From contig BGOS01000016.1 in assembly GCA_003569365.1 (NCBI GenBank), forward strand, positions 93,948 to 157,947: a stretch of DNA of 64,000 nucleotides, read 5' to 3'. The translations under genes and the position numbers were made by a program. Under the pieces are notes generated by a model. It worked only from the letters and a program-made list of their open reading frames with translations, made no database searches and was not told the DNA's origin. This document shows positions 1-8,538 of the stretch, piece after piece. Each line of letters begins with the position of its first letter. Within the stretch, counting starts at the first letter, position 1. This DNA is from Anaerolineaceae bacterium (GTDB lineage Bacteria > Chloroflexota > Anaerolineae > Anaerolineales > UBA11657).

Positions 1-844
1 GGTCCGCAAGGCCCGGATAGTGCACACTATCCACCCCTGTATGGTCGGCTAAAAATTCGGCAATGCGCAGCGCACTCGCCGACTGGGCCTGCACGCGCAA
101 CGGCAGCGTGGCAATTCCGCGCAGCACCAGCCAGCAATCAAAGGGGGCTGGCACCGCACCCGCAATTTCCTGCAGTGCGCGGATGCGCTCGAAGATGCCG
201 TCCGCCGCGCGCGCGACGACTGCACCGCCAAGTACATCACTGTGGCCGCTTAGGTACTTGGTAGTGGAGTGCACCACTAGATCCGCACCGGCCTGCAGCG
301 GATGCTGAAGCGCGGGTGTTGCCCAGGTGCCGTCCACTGCGCACAGCGCGCCGGCTGCGTGCGCAATCTGCGCCACCCGTTCAATGTCAACAATCTTGAG
401 CATCGGATTTGAGGGCGTCTCCAGCCACAGCAAACGCGTGTTCGGGCGCAGTGCGGCTTGTACTTTGGCCGGATCGCCCATGTCCACGCGGTCAACCTGC
501 AGCCCCCACGGCTGCAGCACCTCGCGCAGCAGGCGTGCCACGCCGTGATACAGGTCGTCATGCGCAAGCACGTGGTCGCCGGGGCGCAATGCTTGAAACA
601 CAGCTGCACAGGCCGCACTGCCTGACGCAAACGCAGCCGCGGCTGCACCGCCCTCAAGCGCAGCCAGGCACTCCTCAAGCATTTTGCGGTTGGGGTTGCC
701 ACTGCGGGTGTAAACAAAGCCGCGCGGGTAGCTTGTGTCCGCGTCGCGCTCAAAGGTGGTGGACAGATGCAGCGGCGGTGTGATTGCGCCGGTGGCCGGG
801 TCCACAGTGCGCCCGGCATGCACGGCGATTGTTTCAAGTTTCAT
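1..844 (-). CDS. Cys/Met-metabolism PLP enzyme (cystathionine gamma-synthase/lyase family), C-terminus outside window
   Basis: This reading frame is missing from the ORF track because it runs off the left edge. Translated from ATG at 844 it begins MKLETIAVHAGR and carries family hallmarks: TPPLHLSTTF, the substrate-loop YTRSGNPN, and the PLP-lysine motif HSTTKYLSGHSD. The family catalyses gamma- or beta-elimination/replacement on homoserine esters, cystathionine or methionine; the sequence alone does not say which. An excellent ribosome site (GGAGG) lies inside the end of the upstream metallophosphoesterase gene, 5 bp away, so the two are probably co-transcribed. About 281 residues of an expected 380-400 are visible. 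Confidence 0.88.
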   Translation of the reverse strand, partial: MKLETIAVHAGRTVDPATGAITPPLHLSTTFERDADTSYPRGFVYTRSGNPNRKMLEECLAALEGGAAAAAFASGSAACAAVFQALRPGDHVLAHDDLYHGVARLLREVLQPWGLQVDRVDMGDPAKVQAALRPNTRLLWLETPSNPMLKIVDIERVAQIAHAAGALCAVDGTWATPALQHPLQAGADLVVHSTTKYLSGHSDVLGGAVVARAADGIFERIRALQEIAGAVPAPFDCWLVLRGIATLPLRVQAQSASALRIAEFLADHTGVDSVHYPGLAD

Positions 845-849
845 GCGCG

Positions 850-1716
850 CTATCCTCCGGTGAGTGTGATCACGGTGATCTCAGGCGGACAGTTGCGGCG
901 CAGCGGCAGCATCGCTGCGCCCACGCCGGGGTTTACATACAGCCACATGCCGCCAACCCGGTGCTGGCCGAGCACATACTTGCGGCCCATGCGGGTGTGC
1001 TTTACGGGACCCAATCCGGCAATCCGCAGCTGGCCGCCATGCGAGTGGCCGGAAAGCTGCAGGGCGATGCGCCCGTCTGCCGCAGCTTCATCAGCGTAGT
1101 CCGGCTCATGCGCCAGCAGCACCACCGGCGCATTGGCGGGCGCGGCTGCCAGCGCAGCCTGCAGGTCCGCAAACCCCAGCTGCGCGCAGTCCACGCCGGC
1201 CAGCCACAGCTGCGAGTTGCCAACTTGCAGCGCTGTCCCGCAGTTGCGCAGCAATCGGACACCGCTGCGGGCCAACGCTGCTGTCACGGCATCCGGGCCT
1301 GCGAAATAATCGTGGTTGCCCAGCACGGCGAACACGCCAAGCTTTGCGTGCAGCGGATTGAGTGTGGCGTCTATGTCCGGGCAGGTGCCATTGCGCGGGT
1401 GGCTGGTAAAGTCCACTAAATCCCCTGTGAACACAATCATATCGGCTTGCAGTGCGTTGACCTGCGCAGCCACCTGCGCACCATCCACCCCGCGCACAAA
1501 ACAACCCAGATGCAAATCAGAAAACTGCGCAATGCGCAGGCCGTGCAGCGCGGCGGGCAAGCCGGGCAGCTTGAAGCTCTGGTTGTGCACAACCAGACTG
1601 CCGGGCTGCAGTGTGGCGGCATAGCGCTCGCTGAAGCGGCTGCTTCGGTACCATCGGCCAAGCCGGCGCACAATCGGCCGATAGACGCGCCCCCAAAAAT
1701 GAAGATGTTCAGGCAT
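850..1716 (-). CDS. Calcineurin-like metallophosphoesterase
   Basis: A protein of about 288 residues with the metallophosphoesterase signature in order: FSDLHLG (Asp and His metal ligands), GDLVDF, GNHDYF, and later SGHSHGGQ. It resembles the YaeI-like group, membrane-associated phosphodiesterases acting on lipids or nucleotides; the substrate here is unknown. The N-terminus is basic and aromatic (MPEHLHFWGRVYRPIVRRLGRW), which may sit at the membrane. The ORF track starts at a TTG at 1755; I prefer ATG 1716 because a minus-strand -10-like TATTAT at 1769-1764 would place the mRNA start at about that TTG. It is followed by the PLP enzyme. Confidence 0.85.
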   Translation of the reverse strand: MPEHLHFWGRVYRPIVRRLGRWYRSSRFSERYAATLQPGSLVVHNQSFKLPGLPAALHGLRIAQFSDLHLGCFVRGVDGAQVAAQVNALQADMIVFTGDLVDFTSHPRNGTCPDIDATLNPLHAKLGVFAVLGNHDYFAGPDAVTAALARSGVRLLRNCGTALQVGNSQLWLAGVDCAQLGFADLQAALAAAPANAPVVLLAHEPDYADEAAADGRIALQLSGHSHGGQLRIAGLGPVKHTRMGRKYVLGQHRVGGMWLYVNPGVGAAMLPLRRNCPPEITVITLTGG

Positions 1717-1771
1717 GGTGGTGAAATGCCGGCAGGTAAAATACCGACGCTGCAATCAAAATGATAATATC

Positions 1772-2527
1772 ATGCGCGTGGCTTCATTGTTTGCAAATAA
1801 AACCGGAGCATTGCCGGGCAGCGGGAAGCTTTGGCTGCTTTTGCTGGCAGTGCTGGCCGCTGCAGGTGCAGCCGCATGGTGGTGGTGGCAGCCGCGCGCA
1901 AACCGGCCGGAGACCACGGCGCGTGTGCTCCGGCTGCGTGCGTGGCTTGCGGACCGGGGTGCATACGCCGCGTGGGAGGTGCGCGCGGGCCAGCGCTGCG
2001 CCAACGCGGCGCTGCTAATGCCCACCAATGGCCTGATTGGTTTTGGGTGGGACGATAGTTTTCGGCCTGGCCATCGCCACAGCGGCTTTGACATCTTTAG
2101 CCCGCTGGGCGTTGAAAATATGGAGCCGGTGGTTGCCGCGCATGCCGGCTATCTCACGCGCGAGCGGGACTGGATCAGCACCGTCATCATTCGCCACCCA
2201 AATTTCAGCGGCGTAAATCCGCCGGCGCAAGTGTGGACCTACTACACGCACATGGCTGCCGCAGATGGCATGCAATCTTTTGTGGCTGCGGAATTTCCAC
2301 CGGGAACGCATGAAGTTTTTGTGGAGGCGGGCACGGTGCTTGGAAAACAGGGCACCTGGTCCGGCACCCAGCACATGCCCACCGGATTGCATTTGCATTT
2401 TTCAGTTGTGCGCAGCAAGAGTGATGGTGGCTATGCCAACGAAACGCGCATTGACAACACCTACGACCCCGGGCCGCTGCTGGGCGTGACGGCTGATGCC
2501 AATGGAGTGCTGCGTTGCGCGAATTAG
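1772..2527 (+). CDS. Membrane-anchored M23 (LytM-like) peptidase domain protein
   Basis: About 251 residues. A single hydrophobic segment near residues 16-36 (LWLLLLAVLAAAGAAAWWWW) is a signal anchor, so the bulk lies outside the membrane. The C-terminal half has the M23 zinc signature: RHSGFDIF (first His/Asp ligands) and GLHLHFSV (the HxH pair). M23 enzymes cut peptidoglycan cross-bridges, but many are inactive regulators. ATG 1772 is used rather than the ORF-track 1715 because the extra N-terminus overlaps the divergent gene's promoter area. The gene overlaps the following glycosyltransferase by 13 bp. Confidence 0.8.
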   Translation: MRVASLFANKTGALPGSGKLWLLLLAVLAAAGAAAWWWWQPRANRPETTARVLRLRAWLADRGAYAAWEVRAGQRCANAALLMPTNGLIGFGWDDSFRPGHRHSGFDIFSPLGVENMEPVVAAHAGYLTRERDWISTVIIRHPNFSGVNPPAQVWTYYTHMAAADGMQSFVAAEFPPGTHEVFVEAGTVLGKQGTWSGTQHMPTGLHLHFSVVRSKSDGGYANETRIDNTYDPGPLLGVTADANGVLRCAN

Positions 2528-3669
2528 CGCCGCTGTACTACATAACCAGTGCGGCACTGCCAACGCCCAAGGCGAGCAGCGTGCAGGTGATGCAAATGTG
2601 CGCCGGCCTTGCCACGCAGGCAAAGACAACGCTGGTGCTGCCGCGCGCCGCACAACCGCAGCCGGCAGCCAGCCTGCTGCGCCATTACGATGTGCCCGCC
2701 AGCTTTGCAGTCTTGCGCCTGCCGCGCCGGGCGCATGCACAGCTGTGGCGCCTGCACGCGGTGCGGCAGGTGCACCGGCAGCAGCGCGGCGCTTGGCTGT
2801 GCTACGCGCGCGGCCGTGATGTGCTGGCTGCATGGCTTGCACTGCGGCTGGGTGCGCGCGCAATCTTTGAGGTGCATGGCCGCCCTGTATCGCGGCTGGA
2901 ACTGCACTTGCTGCGCAGCGTGGCCGCTCATGCGCGCGGCCAATTGGTGGCCATCTCTGCCGAGCTGGCAGCAGTTTACGGGCGCGCCTACGGTATTCCC
3001 GCAGAATGTTTTGTCATCGCGGCGGATGCGGTCAGCCTGGCCCGCTTTACGCCACAGCTGCAGCGCGCCGAGGCTTGCAGCGCTTGCGGCCTTGCGCCGG
3101 GCGTGCGTTACGCCGTGTATACTGGCGGCTTGTATCCCGGCCGCGGCCTGGAGGCGCTCTTCGCAGCCATGCGCTCGCAAACTGCGCAGCTGGTAGTGGT
3201 GGGCGGCGGCGCACCTGCAGAGGTGCAGCGGTGGCGCTCAATTGCAATTGCGGCCGGCGTGCCTGATGCTATTTTTACCGGTTACCAATCTCCCGCCCAA
3301 ATTCCAAATTATCTGCAAGCGGCGGATGTGCTGCTGATGCCTTACGGCGCGCGCACCCTGACGCCCAGCGGCGAAAACACCACTGCGTTTATGTCACCCC
3401 TTAAAATGTTTGAGTACATGGCGGCAGCGCGCCCGATTGTGGCGACCGATTTGCCGGCGCTGCGCGGGACATTGCGGCACGAGCACAATGCGCTGCTGGT
3501 TGCACCGGATGAAGTGGCGCCGCTGGCTGCTGCCATCGCGCGGGCACTGGCAGACAGCGGACTGGCGGCGCGCCTCGGCGCAGCTGCGCGGGCTGCGGTT
3601 GAGCCGCTAACGTGGGAAGCGCGTGCCCGTGCGGTGCTCGCCGGAGTTGGGCACGGGGTGCAAAGTTGA
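2515..3669 (+). CDS. Glycosyltransferase family 4-like protein
   Basis: 384 residues from a TTG start inside the end of the peptidase gene. The N-terminus (YYITSAALPTPKASSVQVMQMC) is the acceptor-side GT-B half, and the C-terminal half has YTGGLYPGRGLEALFAAM and the donor-binding stretch FEYMAAARPIVATDLPALR typical of GT4 enzymes. These transfer sugars from nucleotide donors to surface glycans or lipids. With the epimerase and UDP-sugar dehydrogenase downstream it forms a small exopolysaccharide or glycolipid cluster. The start is uncertain; no strong ribosome site is visible and translational coupling is likely. Confidence 0.82.
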   Translation: MRELAPLYYITSAALPTPKASSVQVMQMCAGLATQAKTTLVLPRAAQPQPAASLLRHYDVPASFAVLRLPRRAHAQLWRLHAVRQVHRQQRGAWLCYARGRDVLAAWLALRLGARAIFEVHGRPVSRLELHLLRSVAAHARGQLVAISAELAAVYGRAYGIPAECFVIAADAVSLARFTPQLQRAEACSACGLAPGVRYAVYTGGLYPGRGLEALFAAMRSQTAQLVVVGGGAPAEVQRWRSIAIAAGVPDAIFTGYQSPAQIPNYLQAADVLLMPYGARTLTPSGENTTAFMSPLKMFEYMAAARPIVATDLPALRGTLRHEHNALLVAPDEVAPLAAAIARALADSGLAARLGAAARAAVEPLTWEARARAVLAGVGHGVQS

Positions 3670-3712
3670 ACCCGCCTGTGTTTGCAATTACCGGCATGAA
3701 TAAATTGGTGCA

Positions 3713-4633
3713 ATGAATATTCTGGTGACTGGCGGGCTGGGGACGGTGGGGGCGCCGCTTTGCACGGAGCTGCGCCGGCGCGGCCACAACGTGTGGGTGT
3801 GTGACTTGACGCATGCCCCGGCACCCAATTACATGCGCTGTGATATTGGCGACTCGCGCCAGCTGGCGCGCGTGCTGGATGCGGCGCAGCCTGAACTGGT
3901 GTTTCATCTGGCGGCGGAGTTTGGGCGCTGGAACGGCGAGGACTACTACGAACGCGTGTGGGCCACCAACGCCATTGGCACAAAGCATTTGCTGCGCCAG
4001 CAGGAGGCGCGCCGCTTCCGGCTGGTGTTCACCAGCAGCTCTGAGGTCTATGGTGATTACGAGGGGCTGATGACCGAGGCTGTGCTGGCGCAGCATCCCA
4101 TCCGGCAGTTGAATGACTACGCCATCTCCAAGTGGGTCAACGAGCAGCAAATCATGAATTCTGCCGACCGCCACGCAACAGAGACCGTGCGCGTGCGGCT
4201 CTTCAACACCTACGGCCCGGGCGAGTATTACAACGAGTACCGCAGTGTGGCGTGCCAGTTTATCTACCGTGCGCTGCACGATCTGCCGTACACCGTGTAC
4301 CTCAACCATCACCGCACTTCTTCATACATTGATGACACGGTACGCACGCTCGCAAATCTGGCGGATGCCGGCCGTTTTCTTGCGGGCAATGTTTACAACA
4401 TTGCCGGTGCCGAATACCACGATATCAAGCAGCTGTCGGATCTGGTGCTGCGCCTGACCGGGCGCGACGATAGCCGCGTGCAATATGTGGAGCGCGAGGC
4501 GCACAACACGCTTAACAAGCGCGGCGACCTGACCGATGCCAGCCGTGACCTTGGCCACGTGGCGCGCTTTGATCTGGCTGCGGGTGTGCCGCTCACAATC
4601 GCGTGGCAGCGCAAGGTGTACGGCGTGCAATGA
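3713..4633 (+). CDS. NAD-dependent epimerase/dehydratase (extended SDR)
   Basis: 306 residues. The Rossmann motif GGLGTVG lies at residues 7-13, FHLAAEFG follows, and the active-site pair YAISK gives Tyr and Lys (YxxxK). TSSSEVYG supplies the catalytic Ser region, and FNTYGPGEYYNEYRS is the sugar-binding loop. Members interconvert nucleotide sugars (UDP-galactose, UDP-glucuronate and related). The exact substrate is unknown. The stop codon overlaps the ATG of the next gene (ATGA), so the two are coupled. Confidence 0.87.
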   Translation: MNILVTGGLGTVGAPLCTELRRRGHNVWVCDLTHAPAPNYMRCDIGDSRQLARVLDAAQPELVFHLAAEFGRWNGEDYYERVWATNAIGTKHLLRQQEARRFRLVFTSSSEVYGDYEGLMTEAVLAQHPIRQLNDYAISKWVNEQQIMNSADRHATETVRVRLFNTYGPGEYYNEYRSVACQFIYRALHDLPYTVYLNHHRTSSYIDDTVRTLANLADAGRFLAGNVYNIAGAEYHDIKQLSDLVLRLTGRDDSRVQYVEREAHNTLNKRGDLTDASRDLGHVARFDLAAGVPLTIAWQRKVYGVQ

Positions 4634-5835
4634 TGCAACCGCAAAAGATTGTGGTGATTGGGACCGGCTATGTGGGCCTGCCGGCTGCGCTGCTGCTGGC
4701 GCGCGCCGGCCACTCTGTGGTCGGGGTGGACATCAACGACAACATTGTGCGCGCCATCAATGAGGGCGTGCTGCACATTAATGAAGCAGCGCTGCAAGCC
4801 ATCATGGATGAGCCGGCCGTGCGCGCCAACCTCACGGCACAGGCCACGCCCTGCGCTGCGGATGTGTTCTTCATTGCAGTGCCCAGCCCGCTGGACCAGC
4901 GCAAAAAGGTGGCGGACCTGAGCATGGTTGTGGCAGCGGTGGAAGGCTTGGTGCCTTACTTGCGTGCCGGCAATCTGGTGGTGCTCGAGTCCACTGTGCC
5001 GCCGCTCACCTGCCGCGAGTTGCTCACGCCCATCCTTGAACGCTCCGGCCTGAAGGTTGGCGAGAACCTTTTTCTGGCGCACTGCCCGGAGCGCATTTTG
5101 CCTGGTGATGTGTTTTACGAAATTGTGCACAACGACCGCATCATCGGTGCGCGCGATGCGCATTCCCGCAAGCTGGCGGCTGCGGTATACAGCAGTTTTG
5201 TAAAGGGCGAGCTGCTCGAGACCGATGATGTGACCGCTGAGCTGTGCAAGTTGATGGAGAACACTTATCGCGATGTGAACATTGCGCTTGCCAACGAACT
5301 GGCTGCGGTTGCTGCGACGCTGGGCATTGACGCGCGCGCTGCCATTGCACTTTCCAACCGCCATCCGCGGGTCAACCTGATGGAGCCGGGCATCGGCGTG
5401 GGCGGGCATTGCATTCCCATCGACCCGTGGTTCATCAAGGAAGTTGATCCGGCCAACTCGCGCCTCATCTTTGCGGCGCGCATGGTGAACGATGAGATGC
5501 CGCACCGCGTGGCTGCGCGCGTGCGCCAGTCCGTGCGCGGCGTGCCGGGTCCGCGGATTGTGGCGATTGGGGCTGCCTACAAGCCAAACACCGAGGACAT
5601 GCGCGAGAGCCCGGCCGTGCATGTGGTGGAACTGCTGCGCGCCGATGGCTACGACGTGGCGCACTTTGACCCGCTGGTGAAGGGCATGGCGTATCCGGAT
5701 ACCCTGGCAAAGGCCTGTGCCGGTGCGGATTGCCTTGTAATACTGGTGGAACATGCCGGTGTGATGGCAGAGCTGGATGCCCAGCGCCCGGAAATTGACC
5801 GCAATATGCGCACGGCGCAGGTCTTGCGCTTTTGA
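4630..5835 (+). CDS. Nucleotide-sugar dehydrogenase (UDP-ManNAc/GlcNAc 6-dehydrogenase type)
   Basis: About 401 residues. The N-terminal NAD-binding motif is GTGYVGLPAALLLA. The catalytic Cys region GIGVGGHCIPIDPW is the WecC/WbpA/TuaD-family signature, and the C-terminal KPNTEDMRESP is the conserved end of the UDP-binding domain. Such enzymes oxidise C6 of a UDP-sugar to a uronic acid in two NAD-dependent steps. ATG 4630 overlaps the previous stop and is preferred over the track's 4603. It closes the glycan cluster just upstream of the aromatic leader promoter. Confidence 0.9.
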   Translation: MMQPQKIVVIGTGYVGLPAALLLARAGHSVVGVDINDNIVRAINEGVLHINEAALQAIMDEPAVRANLTAQATPCAADVFFIAVPSPLDQRKKVADLSMVVAAVEGLVPYLRAGNLVVLESTVPPLTCRELLTPILERSGLKVGENLFLAHCPERILPGDVFYEIVHNDRIIGARDAHSRKLAAAVYSSFVKGELLETDDVTAELCKLMENTYRDVNIALANELAAVAATLGIDARAAIALSNRHPRVNLMEPGIGVGGHCIPIDPWFIKEVDPANSRLIFAARMVNDEMPHRVAARVRQSVRGVPGPRIVAIGAAYKPNTEDMRESPAVHVVELLRADGYDVAHFDPLVKGMAYPDTLAKACAGADCLVILVEHAGVMAELDAQRPEIDRNMRTAQVLRF

Positions 5836-5846
5836 TGCGGCTGGGT

Positions 5847-5852
5847 TATTAT
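5847..5852 (+). promoter_or_regulatory. -10 box of the aromatic leader transcript
   Basis: TATTAT lies 8 bases before the leader-peptide ATG at 5861, so transcription probably begins at or next to the A of that ATG and the leader peptide is translated from a leaderless mRNA. No convincing -35 box is visible. The call rests on this spacing and on the same arrangement at recO and the Cys leader in this window. Confidence 0.5.
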
Positions 5853-5860
5853 TTCCGTCG

Positions 5861-5932
5861 ATGAGCGCGAAGTATTTTGGAGGCTATTACTACTTCGGTG
5901 CCGCGCGTGCGGCCACCGTGGCTTCGCCTTAA
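5861..5932 (+). CDS. Tyr/Phe-rich leader peptide of the aromatic operon
   Basis: A 23-residue open frame, too short for the ORF track, containing the run KYFGGYYYFG: four Tyr and two Phe codons within eight residues and no Trp. It stands 30 bp before an intrinsic terminator and 78 bp before aroH, in the operon that makes chorismate, prephenate and tyrosine precursors. This is the classic arrangement of ribosome-mediated attenuation: scarcity of charged tRNA-Tyr or tRNA-Phe stalls the ribosome on these codons and prevents the terminator from forming. Function is inferred from codon content, position and the RNA pairings described under the terminator. Confidence 0.85.
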   Translation: MSAKYFGGYYYFGAARAATVASP

Positions 5933-5990
5933 GTAGACTCGAGCCTTTTCGGATGAGTTCACAAGCGCGGAGCAACCCTCCGCGCTTTTT
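5900..5990 (+). terminator. Attenuator: pause hairpin, antiterminator segment and intrinsic terminator
   Basis: Three competing pairings can be read directly. (1) GCCGC at 5900-5904 pairs with GCGGC at 5909-5913, just after the Tyr/Phe codons. (2) CCGCGC at 5901-5906 is the exact complement of GCGCGG at 5965-5970, a candidate antiterminator. (3) GCGCGGAG at 5965-5972 pairs perfectly with CTCCGCGC at 5978-5985 and is followed by TTTTTGTTTT, an intrinsic terminator. (2) and (3) share the same strand segment and exclude each other, as attenuation requires. No folding energies were computed. Confidence 0.82.
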
Positions 5991-6010
5991 GTTTTACATG
6001 AGGTGGCAAT

Positions 6011-6388
6011 ATGGCAAAGACTTGTCGCGGGGTGCGCGGCGCAATTACAGTGGAGCAAAACGCGCCGGAGGATATTCTCAGCGGCACGCGCGAGCTGCTG
6101 CAGGCACTGATTGCTGCGAATGGAATTGTGGTGGAGGATGTGGCGTCAGTGTTTCTGAGCGCGTCGCCGGATCTCACGGCCGAGTTTCCGGCATTGGCGG
6201 TGCGCGAGCTGGGCTGGCTGGAGACTGCCGTGCTCTGCACGCACGAGATGCAGGTGCCGCACGGCCTTGAGCGCTGTGTGCGCGTATTGCTGCACTGGAA
6301 CACTGAGCGCACGCTGGGCGAGATCGAACATGTCTATCTGAAGGGTGCGGTGAAGCTGCGGCCGGACCGCGCACCAAAAGGCAAGTGA
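6011..6388 (+). CDS. aroH: Chorismate mutase, AroH type
   Basis: 125 residues, the usual size for the trimeric AroH fold of Bacillus. It begins CRGVRGAITVEQNAPEDI, where the conserved Arg near residue 7 binds chorismate. VPHGLERCVRVLLHWNT carries the second conserved Arg, and HVYLKGAVKLRPD is the typical C-terminus. It converts chorismate to prephenate, the branch leading to Phe and Tyr. As first structural gene behind a Tyr/Phe attenuator it fits end-product control of that branch. A GAGGTGG ribosome site precedes ATG 6011. Confidence 0.93.
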   Translation: MAKTCRGVRGAITVEQNAPEDILSGTRELLQALIAANGIVVEDVASVFLSASPDLTAEFPALAVRELGWLETAVLCTHEMQVPHGLERCVRVLLHWNTERTLGEIEHVYLKGAVKLRPDRAPKGK

Positions 6389-6465
6389 GTGTTGCGCAAT
6401 TGGATTGCCGGCGGATCTGCCGGCAGCGGATTATTGATGAGCAATCATCCAAGGAGTGATGTGAA

Positions 6466-7476
6466 ATGGTGATCGTAATGCAGGCGGGTGCCACACCCGC
6501 GCAGATAGCTGCAGTTGTGGCGCGGGTGGAACAGGACGGATTGAAGACGCAAATTGTGCGGGGCACAGAACGCAACATCGTGTGTGCACTGGGCGATGAC
6601 CGCCTAGTGGACAAGCGCGCGTATGCGGTGCTTGAAGGTGTGGAGACGGCGACGCCAATCCTCAAGCCGTTCAAGCTGGCGTCGCGCGAGGCGCAGCCGG
6701 CAGACAGCACCGTGCACCTCAAAACGCTGCGCGTGGGCGGCCCAACGATTGCGATTATTGCCGGCCCATGCTCCGTGGAGAGCCGCCCGCAGATGCTGGA
6801 AATTGCCCACGCTGTGAAAGAGGCCGGCGCGCATGCATTGCGCGGCGGGGCCTTCAAGCCGCGCAGCTCGCCGTACAGCTTTCAAGGCATGGGCGAGGAA
6901 GGCCTGATGATTCTGGCCGAGGCCGGTGCGGCTACCGGCCTGCCAGTAGTGACCGAGGTGATGTCTGCCGAGCAACTGGTGCTTGTGCAAAAGTATGCGG
7001 ATGTGCTGCAGATCGGCGCCCGCAACATGCAGAACTATGAGCTGCTGCGCGCCGTCGGTGCCGCCAAGCTGCCCGTGCTGCTCAAGCGCGGCCTGATGTC
7101 CACAATTGAAGAGCTGCTGATGAGCGCCGAGTACATTCTTTCATCGGGAAATCCACACGTGATCTTGTGCGAGCGGGGCATCCGCACTTTTGAGAAATAC
7201 ACGCGCAACACCACCGACATCAACGCCATCCCGGTGCTGAAACATATGACGCATTTGCCAGTAATGCTCGACCCCAGCCACGGCGTGGGACAGTGGGAGT
7301 ATGTGCCGGCTGTGGCGCGCGCGGCTGTGGCTGCCGGCGCTGATGGCTTGCTGGTAGAAGTGCACAATCATCCGGATCAGGCGCTGTCTGATGGCGCGCA
7401 AAGCTTAAAGCCCGAGGTCTTCGCGGCGCTGGTAAAAGAATGCCGCGCTGTGGCTGGCATTATCGGCCGCAATTAA
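6466..7476 (+). CDS. aroF: DAHP synthase type I-beta with ferredoxin-like domain, copy 1
   Basis: 336 residues catalysing the first shikimate-pathway step (phosphoenolpyruvate + erythrose 4-phosphate to DAHP). Residues 1 to about 70 form the FL (ferredoxin-like) regulatory domain known from Thermotoga, where it binds Tyr/Phe. The barrel has [48 protein letters not shown] and LDPSHGVG, which include the PEP and metal ligands. AAGGAG precedes the ATG. It is one of two tandem paralogues; by eye about 60-65% of residues match copy 2, the barrel better than the FL domain. Confidence 0.93.
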   Translation: MVIVMQAGATPAQIAAVVARVEQDGLKTQIVRGTERNIVCALGDDRLVDKRAYAVLEGVETATPILKPFKLASREAQPADSTVHLKTLRVGGPTIAIIAGPCSVESRPQMLEIAHAVKEAGAHALRGGAFKPRSSPYSFQGMGEEGLMILAEAGAATGLPVVTEVMSAEQLVLVQKYADVLQIGARNMQNYELLRAVGAAKLPVLLKRGLMSTIEELLMSAEYILSSGNPHVILCERGIRTFEKYTRNTTDINAIPVLKHMTHLPVMLDPSHGVGQWEYVPAVARAAVAAGADGLLVEVHNHPDQALSDGAQSLKPEVFAALVKECRAVAGIIGRN

Positions 7477-7497
7477 CTTGTACAAATTGGAGGCGCA

Positions 7498-8508
7498 ATG
7501 ATCATCGTGATGCGCGCGGGCGCTTCCCGCGAAGAAATTGACAATGTGGTGGCGCGCGTTGCGCGTGATGGCTTCACGGCGCATTTGAGCGCCGGCGCGG
7601 AGCGCACCATCATCGGCCTGATTGGCGATGACCGGCCGCTCGATCGGCAGTTATATGAAGTGCTGCCCGGCGTTGAGAAGGCGATGGCCGTGCTCAAGCC
7701 GTTTAAGCTGGCGTCCCGCGAGTTCTCTGCCGCGGATACTTTGGTGAATATCAAGGGCGTGGTCATTGGCGGCTTGCCGGTGGTGCTGATGGCCGGGCCA
7801 TGCGCGGTGGAAAGCCGCAGCCAGCTGCTTGAGATAGCGCATGCGGTAAAGGCGGGTGGCGCCCAAGTGCTGCGGGGCGGTGCCTTCAAGCCGCGCAGCT
7901 CGCCGTATAGCTTTCAGGGGCTGGGCGAGGAAGCGCTGAAGATACTGGCGGAGGCGCGCGAGCAAACAGGCCTGCCAGTGATCACGGAAATCATGACGCC
8001 TGAGCATCTGCCCATGGTTTGCGACTACGTGGACATGCTGCAAATTGGCGCGCGCAACATGCAAAACTATGAGCTGCTTAAGGGCGTTGGCCGCACCACG
8101 CTGCCGGTGCTGCTGAAGCGCGGGCTGATGGCAACCATGGAGGAACTGCTGATGAGTGCGGAGTACATTCTGGCTGCCGGCAACCGGCAGGTGGTGTTGT
8201 GCGAGCGTGGCATCCGCACTTTTGAAAAATACACACGCAACACAACGGACATCAATGCCATTCCCGTGCTCAAGCACCTGACGCATTTGCCGGTAATGCT
8301 GGACCCCAGCCATGGCACTGGCACTGCGCGGTACGTGCTGCCCGTGGCGCGCGCAGGCATTGCTGCGGGTGCGGACGGGCTGCTGGTGGAGGCGCACTGC
8401 AATCCGGAGGAAGCGCTTTCAGATGGCGGCCAGAGTCTGCGGCCAGAACAATATTCCGAGCTGGTGCGCCAGGTGCGCGTCATTGCGCGCGCTGTCGAGC
8501 GCAGTTAA
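7498..8508 (+). CDS. aroF: DAHP synthase type I-beta with ferredoxin-like domain, copy 2
   Basis: 336 residues, exactly the length of copy 1, beginning 21 bp after it with a GGAGG ribosome site. Catalytic motifs are intact: [56 protein letters not shown]. Differences from copy 1 concentrate in residues 15-95 (the FL effector-binding domain) and at the extreme C-terminus. That suggests two isoenzymes with the same chemistry but different feedback effectors, for example Tyr versus Phe; this is inference. The pair most simply arose by tandem duplication. Confidence 0.92.
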   Translation: MIIVMRAGASREEIDNVVARVARDGFTAHLSAGAERTIIGLIGDDRPLDRQLYEVLPGVEKAMAVLKPFKLASREFSAADTLVNIKGVVIGGLPVVLMAGPCAVESRSQLLEIAHAVKAGGAQVLRGGAFKPRSSPYSFQGLGEEALKILAEAREQTGLPVITEIMTPEHLPMVCDYVDMLQIGARNMQNYELLKGVGRTTLPVLLKRGLMATMEELLMSAEYILAAGNRQVVLCERGIRTFEKYTRNTTDINAIPVLKHLTHLPVMLDPSHGTGTARYVLPVARAGIAAGADGLLVEAHCNPEEALSDGGQSLRPEQYSELVRQVRVIARAVERS

Positions 8509-8538
8509 TCGCAGCACATTTATTTGCACGGGCTTGCT

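Noticed and set aside
4393-5754. 453-codon minus-strand frame opposite the UDP-sugar dehydrogenase
   Set aside because: Shadow ORF in high-GC sequence, no recognisable domain.
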